Below are positions 46,801-60,900 of a stretch of 64,000 bases of DNA, piece by piece; within the stretch, counting starts at the first letter, position 1, and each line of letters opens with the position of its first letter. Source of the DNA: Pilatotrama ljubarskyi (lineage: Eukaryota > Basidiomycota > Agaricomycetes > Polyporales > Polyporaceae); NCBI GenBank assembly GCA_022385805.1, contig MU277743.1:62001-126000 (forward strand). The letters run 5' to 3'. The notes under the pieces were generated by a model. The model did not search any database. It was not told where the DNA came from and saw only the letters and a program-made list of their open reading frames with translations. Both the position numbers and the translations under genes were made by a program.

Positions 46801-47151
46801 GCCCGCCCCTGCTGAGTTGCGCCCAATACCAAGCCAACTCGTCTTCTCTGCATCCGGCACGGCGCATATAAGCACGCGTCGCGATGGTTCCCCGCACATG
46901 TCAATAACGCACCTTTGACCTTCCTCTGTGCGGCATCGCCACTGGACGAAGCGACGCGGGGGTTGTGGTCGCGTTTGTCTGCGGCCTTCTTAGTGGGCGG
47001 CTAAACGGGAGGAGCGATGATCCCGACGGATTCCCAGATCAGCGAGGGCGACGTAGCCGAGATTGCGGATGGTGCTACGCACCTTCTTCAACGCCCCCGC
47101 GGCCTTTGCGGAGACGTAGAGCTCGACGGACACGTAGAATTCCCTGTCCAT
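43896..47151 (-). CDS. PH-C2-RasGAP protein, BUD2-like GTPase activator
   Basis: A multi-exon gene on minus; first certain exon MDREFYVSVELYV at 47151. Order: a split PH-like region (TSWLGIGRNSAGAGQWRP...CLLNIYVD, then YIQFEDEETAHTWLALLRSY), a C2 domain (VDLTCIQGRNLGV, CEIFVNGTLCGRTT, SPDWHERFVL), and the RasGAP domain: LFRGNTVFTK with the likely arginine finger, LSAFCFLRFIVPAI-like segment (SAFCFLRFIVPAILHP) with the FLR signature, and IAKVIQSLANLN. Then a long Ser/Pro-rich tail ending RNIFRSILTRR. The layout fits BUD2/CLA2-type and IRA-unrelated GAPs that act on Rsr1/Ras-like GTPases in cell polarity. The true start may lie further upstream, since VVPTPEKIGPATGS is open before the first Met and preceded by a possible acceptor. 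Convergent with AP-2 alpha, 166 bp apart. Confidence 0.83.
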
Positions 47152-48130
47152 GCTCCCAGTCGCAGGCCCGATCTTCTCGGGCGTGGGCACGACGAGCGCG
47201 ATCTATTCGGGTCTTGGATAGGCAGCGCGCTGCACCAGCGGGTCTGGGTATTCGTGGACCTCGTGTCGTGCTGGGGCGCTGAGTGGCCTATATGCAGCGC
47301 CAGGAGCAGTCTTGGCCAAGAGGCGAGCCCGAGGGGCGTGGTGTGGCGAGACGGGGGATATCTGGTTGTGGCGGTCGTGGACGACAGGGGATATATGGAG
47401 AGCGGTGTACGAAGGGGGATAAATTGGACGGATATGTATGGAAGGTATTCGAGACGAACACGGTTGCGAGGGATGGGCGGCGTGGTGCTCACAACATGGC
47501 AATCGCACAGCGCACAGACGGGGAAATGGGAAAGTGCGCAAGCAGGTGCCACTGCGAGCTGCAACGCGCGACTGAGCCTCGCTCGTCCCTGTGGCGTCCC
47601 GCCCACGGCCGGGCGTTTACCACCACGCCGCCTCCCAGCCCCCAGGGCCCGTCCTCGCTGTCCGCCGTCGTCGTCTCACTTTCGAACTTCGAAGGTTGAT
47701 ATAGCGTTCATATCTGCCTTCCCATTCAACGTGCGCAACAGGCACCGAGACGAGGTAACCGGCACTTCGGTAGATCACCCGCACTGCCATTTCGAAACTC
47801 GGTCAGACCCGCCGTCACACCTGCGCAGATTACACGGAGTCGGATTCAGGTGATGATGGCACACTCCAGACATGACATTCGGACATGCTGGCGACGTGAC
47901 TTCCGCATCGTTCCTCTTCTGATTCCTGGTTGCTCGCCACACTCTGCATGACGCCCACTCTACCAATAAACAGAAACTACAGTAAACGATGTGAAGGACA
48001 GACGATGAAGCGTTCGGGGCCAGTCAAAAGCACTGGCGCGACGGCTTTAGGGTATCAACAGGACCGCCACGCCAGACGGGATGGGGAAATGACGAGTTCG
48101 CAGTCCGACACATAGTGCATCTCGACGCGA
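47152..48130. other. RasGAP promoter region and elongase 3' flank
   Basis: Possible additional 5' exon(s) of the RasGAP gene lie here, in the open minus frames between 47200 and 47610, but I could not fix them. No independent gene is supported. The plus frame 47017-47853 is antisense and featureless. Confidence 0.4.
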
Positions 48131-49387
48131 TTACTCGGTTTTGTGACTGCTCATGACGCCGTCAGCATGCACCACTACTTGACACTGAAATGAAACGCAC
48201 CCGTTCGCAACGCCAACCGCCTTGCCGTTCGTCACTGGCTTCTTGCCAGCAGGCTTCTTGTACGTTTGCATGTAGAACTGGATGAAGAGCGCCAGATAGC
48301 TCGTGAGCAGCAGGCAGCCGAACACCGCAGCGCTCTCCGTGCCAGCGCAGCTTCCAAAGGTAGGCAGGTTCTTGAAGTAGGTGGCGGCGTAATACGAGTA
48401 CGCTGAGATGCAAGCCTCAGTGAGACACATGCAGACCAATCGGAGCATGTCGAGACTTACTGGCGAAATAGACGACGAAGAGGTCGATGACGAACTGTAT
48501 AATCTGGAACGTCGTGAGGTATTTCTTCCACTGTTACGGATGTCAGTCGTGCACAGATAGACGGCCAGCAGCCAGTAGACTCACCCAAATCCTAGCACCA
48601 CCAGCGGTCGCGTAGTAATAGTAGTCTGCACGCCAGTCAGCAATGACCACAAGTATGACGCGAATGCACTTACACATGATCACATGGACAGTAAGGTTGA
48701 TGGCAATAGGAACCCATTGCTGTTTGATCGCGTCAATGAAAGTTTCAATTGGTTGCGTACGCGACGTGGCACTCACAACACTGGTCCTTCCGTTAAGTTG
48801 AGCATAGCATAGGAGAGCCGTGGCGGAGTGGTGGAAGACATGCAAGAACGCTGTAGGACAGTTCAGAGACCATCTAGAGCGCGTAAAACGCGTCGCTTAC
48901 CGAGGGGCTTCTTCTTAAGAGCAAGGAATACGGTGTCTATGAGCTCGATGTACTTGAAGTAATAGTTGATCATGTAGTAGAATTCGAGTCTCTGAGATCG
49001 TCGTCAGCACGCGCTCAACTGCGCAAACCATGCTGAACGCTGGAGGCTCACAGGAGTCAACATCTGTTCGTTGCAAAGGGCCCAGAAAACGCCGTGCTTG
49101 TAATACAGGGGTGCGACCTCCTCCATGATCAGCAGGACCAGCAGGAGACTGCCAGAGCTCAAGAACGCGTTGTGCAAGCGGAAGAAGAACTGCAGCTTGA
49201 ACGGTGGCCTGTTCTTCATCCACTCGCGGATTCCGAAGATGATGACGAGGTAGGCGGCGAGGGCGGGGAACACCTCCTGCGGGGTCGACATGGGTGTCTT
49301 GCCCGGCACGTAGTGCGTCAGCTCATAAGGAACGTTGAGCGACGCGAGGTGGAGGCGCGAGAGCAGGAAATCCGCGAGGGGAGCCAT
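48131..49387 (-). CDS. ELO-family fatty acid elongase
   Basis: A minus-strand gene of about seven exons from ATG 49387 ([14 protein letters not shown]) to stop 48133-48131. It is a polytopic ER 3-ketoacyl-CoA synthase that adds two carbons to acyl-CoA. Visible features: [19 protein letters not shown] (first helix), [55 protein letters not shown] with the catalytic HxxHH box, [29 protein letters not shown], and a basic C-tail with [13 protein letters not shown] that could serve ER retention. The substrate class (saturated, very long chain, or polyunsaturated) cannot be read from this. The last intron, 54 bp and stop-free, is optional in frame: spliced, the protein ends GHKTE; retained, it has 18 more residues. 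Confidence 0.9.
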
Positions 49388-50422
49388 GGAGGAGGACGGA
49401 CGTGGACGGTCGGGAGAGAGGAGGAGGACGCTCTCAAGCGACTTTTTCGTGCCGCCATCTGGCGCGTGCTTTAAGGTCCGGCACTTTCCGGCACTGGCAG
49501 CGGCCGGGGCGCGCGCACTCAAACGGGGTCTCGGCCGGTCGACCGGCGCCGACGCGTCCCCAAACGAACGCGTCCCGCCCCGCGCCCGGAAGCGCGAGCG
49601 ACGCGTCGGTGCTCCCGCCCTTCTCGCCGATGCGTCGAAGCACAGCCTGCGCCCCCGACGCTTTGGCATAACTTTGGCCGAACATGTGTGCGTCTCGTGC
49701 ACAGCGGCCCTTTCCCGCACTGCCCAGGCGGCAGCTCCAGCGGACGTCCGTGCACGCCTGATGACCGTTCCTGCGTCCGGGATTGGTCGTTATCGAGCGC
49801 CGTGTCAGGGCGCGTACGTGATACGATTCATGAAGAGGCACATCATTCGCTGTGCTGGCCCATGTGCCCACAACGCGCTCCTAGACGTGCACCATCCGTG
49901 TACGTATGGGAGGAGCACGCGTAGACTCGCAGTGGGATGCAGTGGGTCACGAAGTAGACTTTGCCAGATGGATGCCGAGGAAGGTGCCCCTCGTGAGCTT
50001 CGCGCGAGTTCCTCTGGCCCCTGTGGGCCACCGCCTGACGTATACGAAGCTACCGAAGTGTTGGAAGGTCGCTGACAATTACGCTCATATACCTCGATGC
50101 AGTGCCACGGGGTATGCAGTAGTCACCCTGCCCAGAACACTGCGATCCCATCTCGATCCCTCCTGAGAAGGCCTCGGTCACAATGCGCACGGTCAGAGAT
50201 TATACAGTGGTCGTCTGAGAGCTGCACTGCACGACCGACGGCGGAAAGGGAATGCATTCTTGCAGTATGATGAAGTGTAACGAGAGTCCATGAAAATATT
50301 GGCCAGAAGATCCAGAGTAAACCGTGGTAATAGATACATGTGAGATGGCGACACGATTAGGCGACGACGATGCAGAGACAGTATAGCGAGGGAGAGTGGA
50401 CGGCAAAGACACGAGAGCAGGT
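49388..50422. other. Intergenic kilobase upstream of the elongase
   Basis: The GC-rich part next to the elongase (49440-49680) is its promoter. Long antisense frames occur on both strands (for example plus 49335-50075), consistent with GC-rich composition, with no domain. No gene called. Confidence 0.45.
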
Positions 50423-51205
50423 TCATGTAATGATGAGAGCATAGCCATCTTCCAGGTCAGCCAGCAAAGCCTTCCCTCTGCGAAGAGAAGTAGGATTAGC
50501 TTCGTCCGAGGCAACCATCACAGGGCTCGGAACATACTTCAAATCGAGCTTCGCGTTTTGTACAGCGGCGAAAGCAGCAGCCCTGACTTTGGAGGCGTCA
50601 AGACCGGAAGGAAGTGCGCAAATGAGACACATGGGGCAGTTCGCAGGCTGCAGCCGGTAAGAAGCCGAAATCTGAGAAGCACAAGAACGCTGTCGGTGAC
50701 TGGGGGGTCTTGTGAGCTAAAGTGAGCGCACTCACCCCGGAGGCTCGAAGGGACTCGACGAGGTTGTGCACAAACAGCAGCGAGCGGGAGCGTAGGTCAT
50801 GAAGGTCGTGGAGGTCGACGCCTATGCAAGCGATGTCAGCGGCAGCAGGTCGTGTGACCTCACGGAAGACGCACATGTAGCGGAGGAGGGGCAGCCGGTC
50901 GGGATCGTGCAATGCAGTCTCACAGCGCGCGCAGATTTCCGTATCAATCTGCACGAGGCAACGGTCAGCATGGGCCCAATGACGGGCTGAGGGGTCGAGG
51001 TAATACGCACTGAGCAAAGGGTTCCACCGCCTCGTCCAGGTTACCCAGCTGAGCGGGTCGACGTCGGTGTCAATCAGCATGGGACACTCTGCGGGCGTGG
51101 AGAGAGACGAGGGCATACCTCGCTGAACTCCACGTCCTTGGTGGAACGCTGCACGTCCCGGTGCAATGGGATGTGCACCGCGGAGGAGGGCATGACGGAC
51201 ATCAT
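50423..51205 (-). CDS. Small protein of unknown family
   Basis: A chain of short minus-strand exons gives a consistent frame: from ATG 51205 (MMSVMPSSAVHIPLHRDV) through RSTKDVEFSE, LGNLDEAVEPFAQC, IDTEICARC, VDLHDLHDLRSRSLLF with VHNLVESLRASG, then ISASYRLQPANCPM, AAAFAAVQNAKLDLK and a final LADLEDGYALIIT, stop 50425-50423. The product is about 120-150 residues, with a likely central helix (LHDLHDLRSRSLLFVHNLVESL). I do not recognise the family. Splices are GT-AG and keep frame, but one intron (about 50630-50580) is stop-free and optional. There is no signal peptide. It is divergent from VPS13. Because each exon is short, the reading could be wrong in detail; that a gene is here is more likely than not. 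Confidence 0.5.
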
Positions 51206-51975
51206 GATGGGACTTGGGCACGGACGGGGGAGGGCTGACTGTGGGGTGGAAGGGGTGTTTAGGACTGAGCAGAGTGTGTGGGAGGGGGGAGACCCATATA
51301 ACGGCTCGGCGTGGACTGGTGGTGTAAATAGTAAAGTACGCGCAGGGTCTTCCTCGTTGCAGCCTTCGCGGGGGAATCCGGGGCAAGGAATGCGTACGGA
51401 GGTGATCGGTCGCCCAGCTCATGTTCTCGGTCGCAAGAATACACCCTGCGGCGGCGTCAGCCACAGCCACGGCATATTTAGCGCCATCACGAGGCCTCCA
51501 GCTGGACGGAGCTCGCCCGGGATCTCGACCGCAGATGCTGGTCCTCTCGCAGGGCATACCAATGCGGCCCGTTCATCTCAGAGTCGGGATGCGCCACGAA
51601 CAGCGAGGAAGCAGAGATACACCGTTTGCGGATCGATCCCACCTGGACTCCAGATAGTGTTCAGCGTCGAGGCCCGGCCCCGGCCCGGGCTTACGGCCTC
51701 GTTGCGGAACCGCCTGTGGGCGCTTCATGGGATTGTATTGAAGACGCCGGGCGCTACGGAGATGGACCTCCCAAATGGAGACATGACGTACGCGAACACG
51801 GGCCTGAATCACTGACCGCAGTGCGACTCGGTGGTGTATACCATACCAGCGGAGACCGACACACTCTCCTACTTTCTACGCCGCCAACTCTCGCGCTGGA
51901 AACTACGCTGTACGCTGTACCAACCTGCTGTAAAAACCGTGCCGAGGACATCGCTTGTGGTTGCATCTGGTCACC
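51206..51975. promoter_or_regulatory. Shared 5' region of the small gene and VPS13
   Basis: 770 bp between divergent start codons. The plus frame 51138-51815 has no domain and I do not call it. No clear TATA element near VPS13. Confidence 0.45.
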
Positions 51976-54900
51976 ATGGTCTGGTGGTCGGATCCGGGGA
52001 AAGAGGTCCTGAACATAGTGCGTACACGGTGGCGATCACCCATCCTTGCGCTCACCAGAATATAGCTGTTCAACCGGGTCCTCGCCCCCTATGTCGAGAA
52101 CTTGGATATGAACCAGGTCAACTATGGGATAGGCCAAGGTGAGGAGTATCTACCCTAACTACACGAGCGCAAAATGAACGTCGAAGCCAGGACAAATCAC
52201 TCTCAGCAAGCTGCGGCTGAAGAAGGGCGCACTCGACAAGTTCAGGCTGCCGGTGGATGTCATAGACGGTGCGTGGCAATTGCTCCTTCACAACTCTGTT
52301 CCTCATGTCAGAGCAGGCCACCTGGGGAAATTGTCGCTTTCGCTGCACTGGATGAACCTGGGGAACCAGCCAGTAGAGGTCTTGGTCGAGGATGTGTATC
52401 TACTTGTCGTCCCCTCAGCTGAATCTAGCTATGACCCTGAAGAAGAAGAGCGTCGCGCCCAGGCCGCCAAGTTTGAACGGCTGGAAAATGCGGAGCTTCT
52501 TCATATGCGGGCGCGGTCCGACGTATCAGCGCAAGGTCAGGATGCCGGTATTGGAGAACGTCGTGGGCAGGATCTGAAGTTCTCTCAGACACTCCGCAGT
52601 CGCAAGGACTGTTGGCGTCCCTTGTGACCAAGATCATCAACAACCTCCAGGTCACCGTGAGGAACATCCATATACGCTACGAGGACAAACTGAGTGTACC
52701 TGGCGTGAGTTGGCTTCTTGGCACAATGATCAGTACGTATATCTGAAACTGGCCACTATCACCCTAGCATCCCTTTGCGGCTGGTGTGACCTTGGCGGGG
52801 TTCACTGCCGTGTCGGTTAACGAAAAGTGGCAGCCAGCCTTCATCGACAGCAAGGCCGGTGTAGTCCACAAGGTATGCCTCATCCCCCACCCCATGCGCA
52901 GGATACTCATCGCAAACAGCTGGCAACGCTAGAATCTCTTGCCGTTTACTTTGATACCGACTGCCAAAGCTTGGCAGGTCTGTCATACCAAGAATTTGTG
53001 GAGAAGTTCACGGCTCTAGTGGGTACAACCGAGCGCAATCATGGCTGGGGACGGATTGTTCACGGTGTGTCCAGATATCCAAGGGTGACCGGAATGCCGC
53101 GCATCAATTCATCCTCAAGCCGGTCTCCGGCGAGGGCAAGGTGAAGCCGACAAAATCGAGGGTAAATGCGTATGCTAAATAAAGATTTGTAGATCACCAT
53201 GAATCACAAGCTCGATAAGGAGACACCACGCTTTGATGTACAACTCGCGTTTGACGAGATCGGCGTGCTCCTAGACGATAACCAGTACCGCGACGCCATC
53301 TCACTGGTCGACATGTACCATTTCTACACTCGACAGCACCAGGTATGTGGTTATATACTCTATACAGATTGTTACCGATATAATTCCCTCGCAGTATCAA
53401 AAGTACCGCCCTGCTGCCGAAGAATTCGAGAAGAATCGCCCAAGGGCCTTGCTCAAATTTGCCACCACAGCTATCCTCGACGAGGTCCGCGAGCGCAGGC
53501 GGAGATGGACATGGGAGTACTTCGCGGAGCGGCGCGATGATCGTCATCGCTACGTCGACTTGTTCAAGCGGAAGCACCTAGGTCCTCTCCCTCCCCAGGT
53601 GCATAGTCAACTTCGACATTGCATGCTCTCAACTAACTAACAAGAAATAGGACGTCGCGATGTTGGAAGCCCTCGAGCGGAAGCTTTCCTATGAAGATCT
53701 TCGTTTCTACCGTTCCATCGCGCGTTCGCAGCTCCGCAAGGACATGGCCTCCCGGAGAAAGCTCGAGGAGGAACGGAAGAAGCAGGAACCACAGAAGCGG
53801 ACATCTTGGTCTTCCTGGATATGGGGCTCGTCTTCTACCACCGGGACCGACGATCCCAGCTCCGCACCCGGCAACGAGGAGGCCGCATTCACCGGCGAGA
53901 TGACGGAGGAGCAGCGGAAGGAGCTCTACGCCGCGCTCGACTACGACGAGAAGGCAGCAGTGGCCGAGTCCCTTGATACGCCCAGAGACGCACTCAAGGC
54001 CCGCGTGAAAGCGCAGCTCAACCGCGGCTCCTTCGCGCTGAAGACGGACCCGCACGGGACAGACAAGGAAATCATCTCCATCGTCTTCGACATCTTCCAG
54101 GCGACGTTCCTACAAAGGCAGGACAACTTCGAGACGTCCCTTTCCCTGGGCGGCTTCGCCGTGCGCGATGGTACGACTCAGAACACGGCGTACCCGCTCA
54201 TCGTCCACGTGCAGGAGAAGAGAAGCCAGAGCGAGATCGTCAAGGTCCTCCCTGTAGAGGAGCCGGGCGCCGTATCGGAGTTGCCTGATCCGTTCTTCTT
54301 CCTGAAGTTCGAGCAGAATCCGCTCGACGAGCGCGCGGACAGTGCGCTCACTGTTCGCATGAGATATATGGAGATCGTCTATCACAAGGGGTATGTCGAG
54401 GCTGTGTACAAGTTCCTGAAGCCCCCAGCTAGTCAGCTCGAGTCAGTGGAGGCGCTTCTGGTGAGTAGCATTTCTTTGTACTAGAGCTCCGCTCATTCTC
54501 TTCGAAGGATGTCGCGAGTCAAACGCTGGAGGGACTGAGGAAGGAGACCAGGATAGGTCTCGAGTACGCTCTGCAGACGCACAAAACCGTCGACGTCCAG
54601 ATGGATCTGAACGCGCCTATCATCATTGTGCCAGAAGAGTAAGTAGAAATCATTGCCTACGAATATTTCCCTCGTGTTGATGATGGCCTGCATAGCGTTA
54701 CCACCACGAAGGGCAAGCACCTCGTCGTTGATGCTGGCCACATCTCTATCGGCAGCGAGCTCGCGAGTAAACAGGCCATTCAGGAGATTCGCGCGAAGCG
54801 AAAGCAACAGTACACCGAGGAGGATTACAAGCATTTGGAGTCGATGATGTACGACCGCCTGACTGTTAGACTAGAAGCCGCTCAGGTTAGCTCAGCTGCA

Positions 54901-57900
54901 GTTCAGGTCCGTTACATCGGAGCTAACCAAAATTTCCTGCTGTAGTTCCTCATCGGGGATGACCTTCGTTCATGCCTGAAGGCTCTCCGCTCAAAAGAGA
55001 AGGACAACCTGCACCTGCTCGAGCGTACCAACTTCGACTTGCAGGTACAGAACTCTATCGTCCCTACTGCATACACTCTCGCGCGCTTCAAAATCGCCGG
55101 TCACCTCCCAGCGCTCCAAGTCAATATGTCGGATACGAAATACAAGTCCCTCATGAGGCTGATCGACGTCTCGATTCCGAATTTCGACGACGCAGAGCAA
55201 GCCCCGGACCGAGCATATTCCGCTAGACAGCCCTCAACATCTCAACGACACGCTTCCACTGCATTCAAGATACCCCCTGGCTTCTTCGGACCGGCGCCCG
55301 AAGAGGAGTATGCTATTGAGACCGACGACGAGGACCAGGCGGCCGCGAATCCCAAGCAGCGTGTGCCCGATGTCCGCGATGAAGACAACGATGAGTTCTT
55401 TGAAGCAGACCCCGGCACTATATCGGTGCGTCTTCCCAGCCCCGCGCGTTCCGCGGGTGTGCTAAGTTTGACCTCATCGTTAGAGTCCGGCTATGCACCA
55501 GCACGTCGTGGAGGTCGATTTCAAGGTCGACACACTCGGTGCGACTCTGTACAAGTCGGCGCCAGACGGCACGGAGAAGCCGCTTGGAGACGTCGCCTTC
55601 CAAGGCTTTGGCTTGGTCTATGCGATGGAGAAGTATGTTATGAAGGTCGACGTCAACCTGAAGTATGTTGCCCGATGTGCTGGATATGCAGTCAAACGCT
55701 TATCTGTGTCTATGGCGACAGGTCCGTATCGATGCACGTCAATCAAGCCGGGAAGGAACCCCTGGAGTTCGTGTCCTCCGCGGCTGGGCCCTCGGCAGCC
55801 GATCTCCTCACTGTCAAGTATACCCGGGTGCAGCAAGCTTCGCCCGAGTATCAGCCGGTCTATGAAGGCATTGACCAGAACGTTGACGTCAAGATATCGA
55901 CGTTCCTGTTCCGGGCCGCTCCAGAACCGGTCCTCACGTTATACGACTTCATCATGACCACCTTTGTTCCTCAGGCCGGTGGGAAGGTCGAAGCACCTCC
56001 GTCTCCGAGTACACCCGGCGATGAGGACACCCCTGAAGTCGTGGTGGGTTCCGGAGGCCCGCCGGAGAAGATCAGAGTTCTTCTGACTCTTGCGAGCATC
56101 CAAGGTACGTCTTGAAGAGACGTATGCCGAAGAGGCCGCCGCTGATGCGAGTGTAGTCATCCTCATCAATGACGACGTCCGAATCGCGACCCTATCCCTG
56201 TCTACGGCTTATGTCGCAATCCTGCTCCGAGCCAACACCATGCGCATCAATGGACGCTTGGGCAGTCTCGCGCTGACCGACGACTCTCCAATACAGACCG
56301 CCTCAGCCGACTTCAAGCAGATCCTGTCGATCGAAGGCGACAACTTCGCGGATTTCACGTACCAGACCTTCGACCCTGAAGACCATGAAGCCTACAACGG
56401 AGTCAAGTCCAACATCTCGCTCAACACCGGCTCACTCAAGGTTCACTACCTTGAGCACAGTCTTCGTGACGCCTACCAGTTCCTTATGCGCCTTGCCAAG
56501 CTCAAAGGCTTGTATGATGCTGCTACTGAAGCCGCTGTGCAGCGGGCCTCCGAGATAGAGCGCATGCAGTTCAACGTCTCCATCAGCACCCCAATCGTCG
56601 TCTTCCCTGCTGACGCGCAGCACTCCCTTGACGTCCTGACCCTCCGTCTTGGTGCTCTACGTGCTCGGAACTCATATGAGAACGACGTCGACCACATCAC
56701 AGCCGGGTTGCATGGTATACAGCTAACGTCGTGCTTGCACTATAACGATGAGCCGTCCGTCTTGAAGATCGTCGACGATATTGACATCAACGCCGACATC
56801 ACTCAGTATGGACAGATCGACCGCTCGACGGATTCTGAGAAACCGAACACCGAGGTATGGTGTCGGTCCTCTTGAGATCAGTGGCAGCTATTTACCGAAT
56901 ACACTTTGGCTGATTTACAGGTGTCCGTCAAAATTTCCGACGTGCGGCTACACCTTACGCAGCCCCAGTACTGCCTGTTGATTGCTCTATCGCAATCCAT
57001 CCTGAAGGTCTTCTCGGATGCCCCTGAGATAGACTACGAGCCCGAACATCCCCGGTCTCCCGAGTCTACCGGCGCAGGCGATGCTGTTCAGGCTCCAACC
57101 TCTACAGTCGACCTACGGCCAGAGTTGTCGGCCAATCCCACCTCCGGCGACGCGCGTCCCTGGACCTCAGTGGATGTGGTGGTCGCCGTCAACGCTGTCA
57201 AGTTGCACCTGTACGATGCTTTTGCAGTCGCTCAGGCCAACATCAAGGACCACGGTATCGCCAGATTCGCCTTGAACGACAACACGCTCAGGCTCAAGAT
57301 GTTATCGGACGGCTCTCTTGAGGCTCAAGTGGTCCTGAAGTCAATGACGATGGGCAACACTCGCCCGGGAAGCTCGAAATTCCGTGAAATCATGCCCGCG
57401 GCTCAGCACGAGCGGAACCAGATCATGCTCTTGTTCACGATGTCGGGCGGCGAGAACAGCACGGGTCTTGCCGTTCTCACAGTCGACTCTCCCGAGGTCA
57501 TTTTCGCGGTTGATCCGATCATAGCATTGCTGGACTTCTTCACCAGTGCATTCCCTCCACAGCCAGAGCGAGAGGATGAGCAAACTGTGACCGATCCAGG
57601 ACAGCCAGAGTCGAGCCTCGCGGGCCCGAAGATCGATTTTCGCCTTGACTTACATGATGCTTCGATCTGTGTTCTGGAGGACGACACCAACACAGAATCA
57701 CAAGCGATTAGGCTGGCCATCAAACAGCTGCTCGTTGCCCAACAGGTACGAATATTTATGGCTGCCTCGCTAGCACATCAGCTCATGGGGCATGCAGGGT
57801 GTCTTCGCGGTGAGCGTCAAACAGGTCGGGATGTCCCTCACTCGCATGGGCAAACCTGCAGAGAGCGTGCGATTCCTCGACGACGTTGACCTCACTTTTA

Positions 57901-60900
57901 CGCTGGATAGTCGCTCTTCTGCGGCTCATCAGTCTACCAGTATCGAAGTTACCGCGTTACCCATTGTCTTCCGAGCATCATATCGCGACATCATGCTCAT
58001 TACTGCTATCGTCAACAAGGCGGTCGAGCTGTATGGGAGTTCTAGCAAGCCACAAGATCAGGGGAGGCCGGGTCTCGAAAAAACTCCGAGCAGGCCAGGC
58101 TTGCAATCTGCGAGAAGAGCTTCCAAGCCGACAACATCTCGTGCACAACCAGTCGGCAGTGCACGCGTGCTGACCAGCAAGGAACAGGTATGCCTGAACT
58201 ATGCTTTCTGCCAGTGACACTCATCCCAGGCATCCGAAGTTCAAGGGATCGTTCGAAGGGTTCCGCCTCGTCCTAATTGGGGATCTCCATGAGCAACCCT
58301 TGTTGCACCTCCGGGTCAAGCCCTTCATCCTCGGAGCGAAAGATTGGTCCGGAGAGGTAAGATCATGCGCCGATGCAATGGACGACGTTCTAACTCATAC
58401 ATCGATACAGCTCCAAGCCACTTCCACTCTGTCGGTTCACGTCAGTTACTGGAACTTGTCCAACTCGCATTGGGAGCCCTGTAAGCGATCACGTGCTTGC
58501 ATGCAGGAGCGACATTTGCTCATTCGGATGTTCCAGTGATCGATCCTTGGACATTCACCGCAGCGGTGCGGCGTTTCCGTATGTCCACTGGCTATGCATT
58601 GCTCACGACGTCGATAGATCGCCAAGGAGTCTCCTTCTGGCGGCGTGAAGATGACCGTCAATGCCAACCAGCGTCTAGATGTGAACGTTACGATGACGTT
58701 CGTCGAGCTTGCTCTTGCGACCTCAAAAATGCTCGGGACGGAAGGCGAACGTGTCTTGCAGAAGGCTCGGGGAAGTTATGCCCCCTACCGCATCTGGAAC
58801 AGGACGGGTTACCCACTGTTCATATGGTCCGATACGGACGGGAGCCAGAACGTCCGGGAAACCACGGCGAAGCAAATCCCCAACGGCAAGACCATCGACT
58901 GGAGGTTTGATGACTGGAAGACACTGCGTGAGGTAGGGCGTCACATAATGGGTAGGTTGCCGTGCGGCTGATTGTCCACACAGCATGTTTCGTCCAGCGG
59001 ACATAACAGTATCGGTCTACAGATCGTCGGGAAGCAATGGGAACATCTCCGCAGTATCCCGGTAGACAGGGAGGGCGAATACACATTCTCGCTAAGACCT
59101 CGTACGGAGAAGTATGCGCATCGGCTGGTATGCGAGGTGAAGGTCCAAGGCAACGTCAAGCTCGTGATACTGCGGTCGACATACAAGATCGAGAACCTGA
59201 CCCTGTACCCCCTCGAGCTCACTCTAGTTGATGAGGTTGGACAGCCAGTATACGCCGTTGAGAAGATTGGTACGCTGCCCCGTTGGTATGTGATGCAATT
59301 GTGGTCTAATAAACACGAGTAGTTCCTGGCCAGGACTACGCCCTCCCTCTTGATGCGGTCAATCGATGCCGTGTGCGGTTGCAGCCAGATCGTAAGCTGC
59401 ATCCCATTCCGATTGAAAGTGTCGGTGCTAATTCTTATCGGAGCGCAGAAGGCTTCGGCTACAAATGGTCACCAGCTATACGATGGGAGGATCTCATAGC
59501 CAAGCGAGGTTTCACACTGCGTTGCCCCCATTCGGACCCCAACGAGGCCGCGTTCAGATTTCAAGCATGGGCTGAGGCAGACGCCAATGACATCGCGTCT
59601 CGGTGAGGGCTTCGATCATGTTATTGTCGTCAACCTCTGACGTCCTCTAGCAAACTGCCGAGGATCACACTCAAGCTGCGAGCGCCTATCGAGTTGGAGA
59701 ACTTGCTGCCATACAACCTCGAGTACCGCATCTATGACAAGGAGACTGATCAAAACTGGAGGAGCTACTTGCGCAAGGGCGGCGTCATGCCTGTCCATTC
59801 TGTCGAGCTGAGCCATCTGGTCCTTTTGAACGTTCAAATCCAGGATACAGGTGAGTCGGGATGGGGAGTCTTCGTTGGGAGTCTAACGACTGCGCCAGTG
59901 TTCAAGCCGAGCGACTTTGCGATTATCAACACCGATGCCAATTCCGACTTCGACGTTGAGAATAAACTTGTGCTGAGGGATACGAGCGGTCGTAAGCTCG
60001 ATCTGAGGCTGAATTACGTGTGAGTGAAGCTCGAAAATCACGCGCGACTGTGCTGATTCGCCTTATAGCCATTATCCAAATTCCGGAGGATCCTTCAAAG
60101 TACAAGTCTACAGCCCATATATCGTCGTCAACAAGACCGGCTTGCCCTTCTCTATACGGCCATCCAGATCTGCACGGGTTGGCTCTCCGGCAGAGATTGC
60201 AGGGGAGACAAGACCTGGTAATACTTGTTCCCTTCGATCAGCTTCGAGACACTAATGACCCAGGACGCAGACATCCTAGCAAGACCACTTCCCTTCAGTG
60301 AGTGAATTGTGCCCTATATGTATGGATCCGAAGCCAATGCAAGTGCGATATCAGTGGTATCTCATCCCATCGACAACGGCAGGGACTTCGCTTTCAGGAT
60401 CGGAGATTCTGCTTGGTCTCAAGTAGGTTCATCATCGGGGTCCTCAGGCGTCGCCTTGCAGCTGACACGTTCTTGCAGTCTATCAGTCTCGACGCCCCCA
60501 CAGCTGAGACTCGGCTGGTCATACCCCACCAAACGCAAAAGACGGACGAGATACACCTCGGACTTTCGTGGACGGAAGGTCTAGGGAAGTACAAGCTGAC
60601 CAAGGTCATCACGCTGGCCCCTCGCTTCATCATCAAGAACAACTTCTCGCAACCGCTTGCCCTCCGAGAGCATGGTGTAGCGCCGCGAGGGCGTGCAACA
60701 ATAGATCCTGGAGAGAAACGGCCCTTGCACTTCTTACGCATCGGCGAAGAGAAGCTGCTCACCATCGCCATGCCTGGTCTCAATGCACGATGGTACGTAG
60801 ATGATCTTAGGCCCTTACAATTCACTAGGGGACTAACTCTCAACAGGTCAGCTCCGATCAATCTGGAAGATATCGGCATCGTCCATTTCCGCATGTATGC

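Noticed and set aside
49335..50075. 246-codon plus frame antisense to the elongase start and promoter
   Set aside because: Arg/Ala-rich GC-driven frame without motifs.
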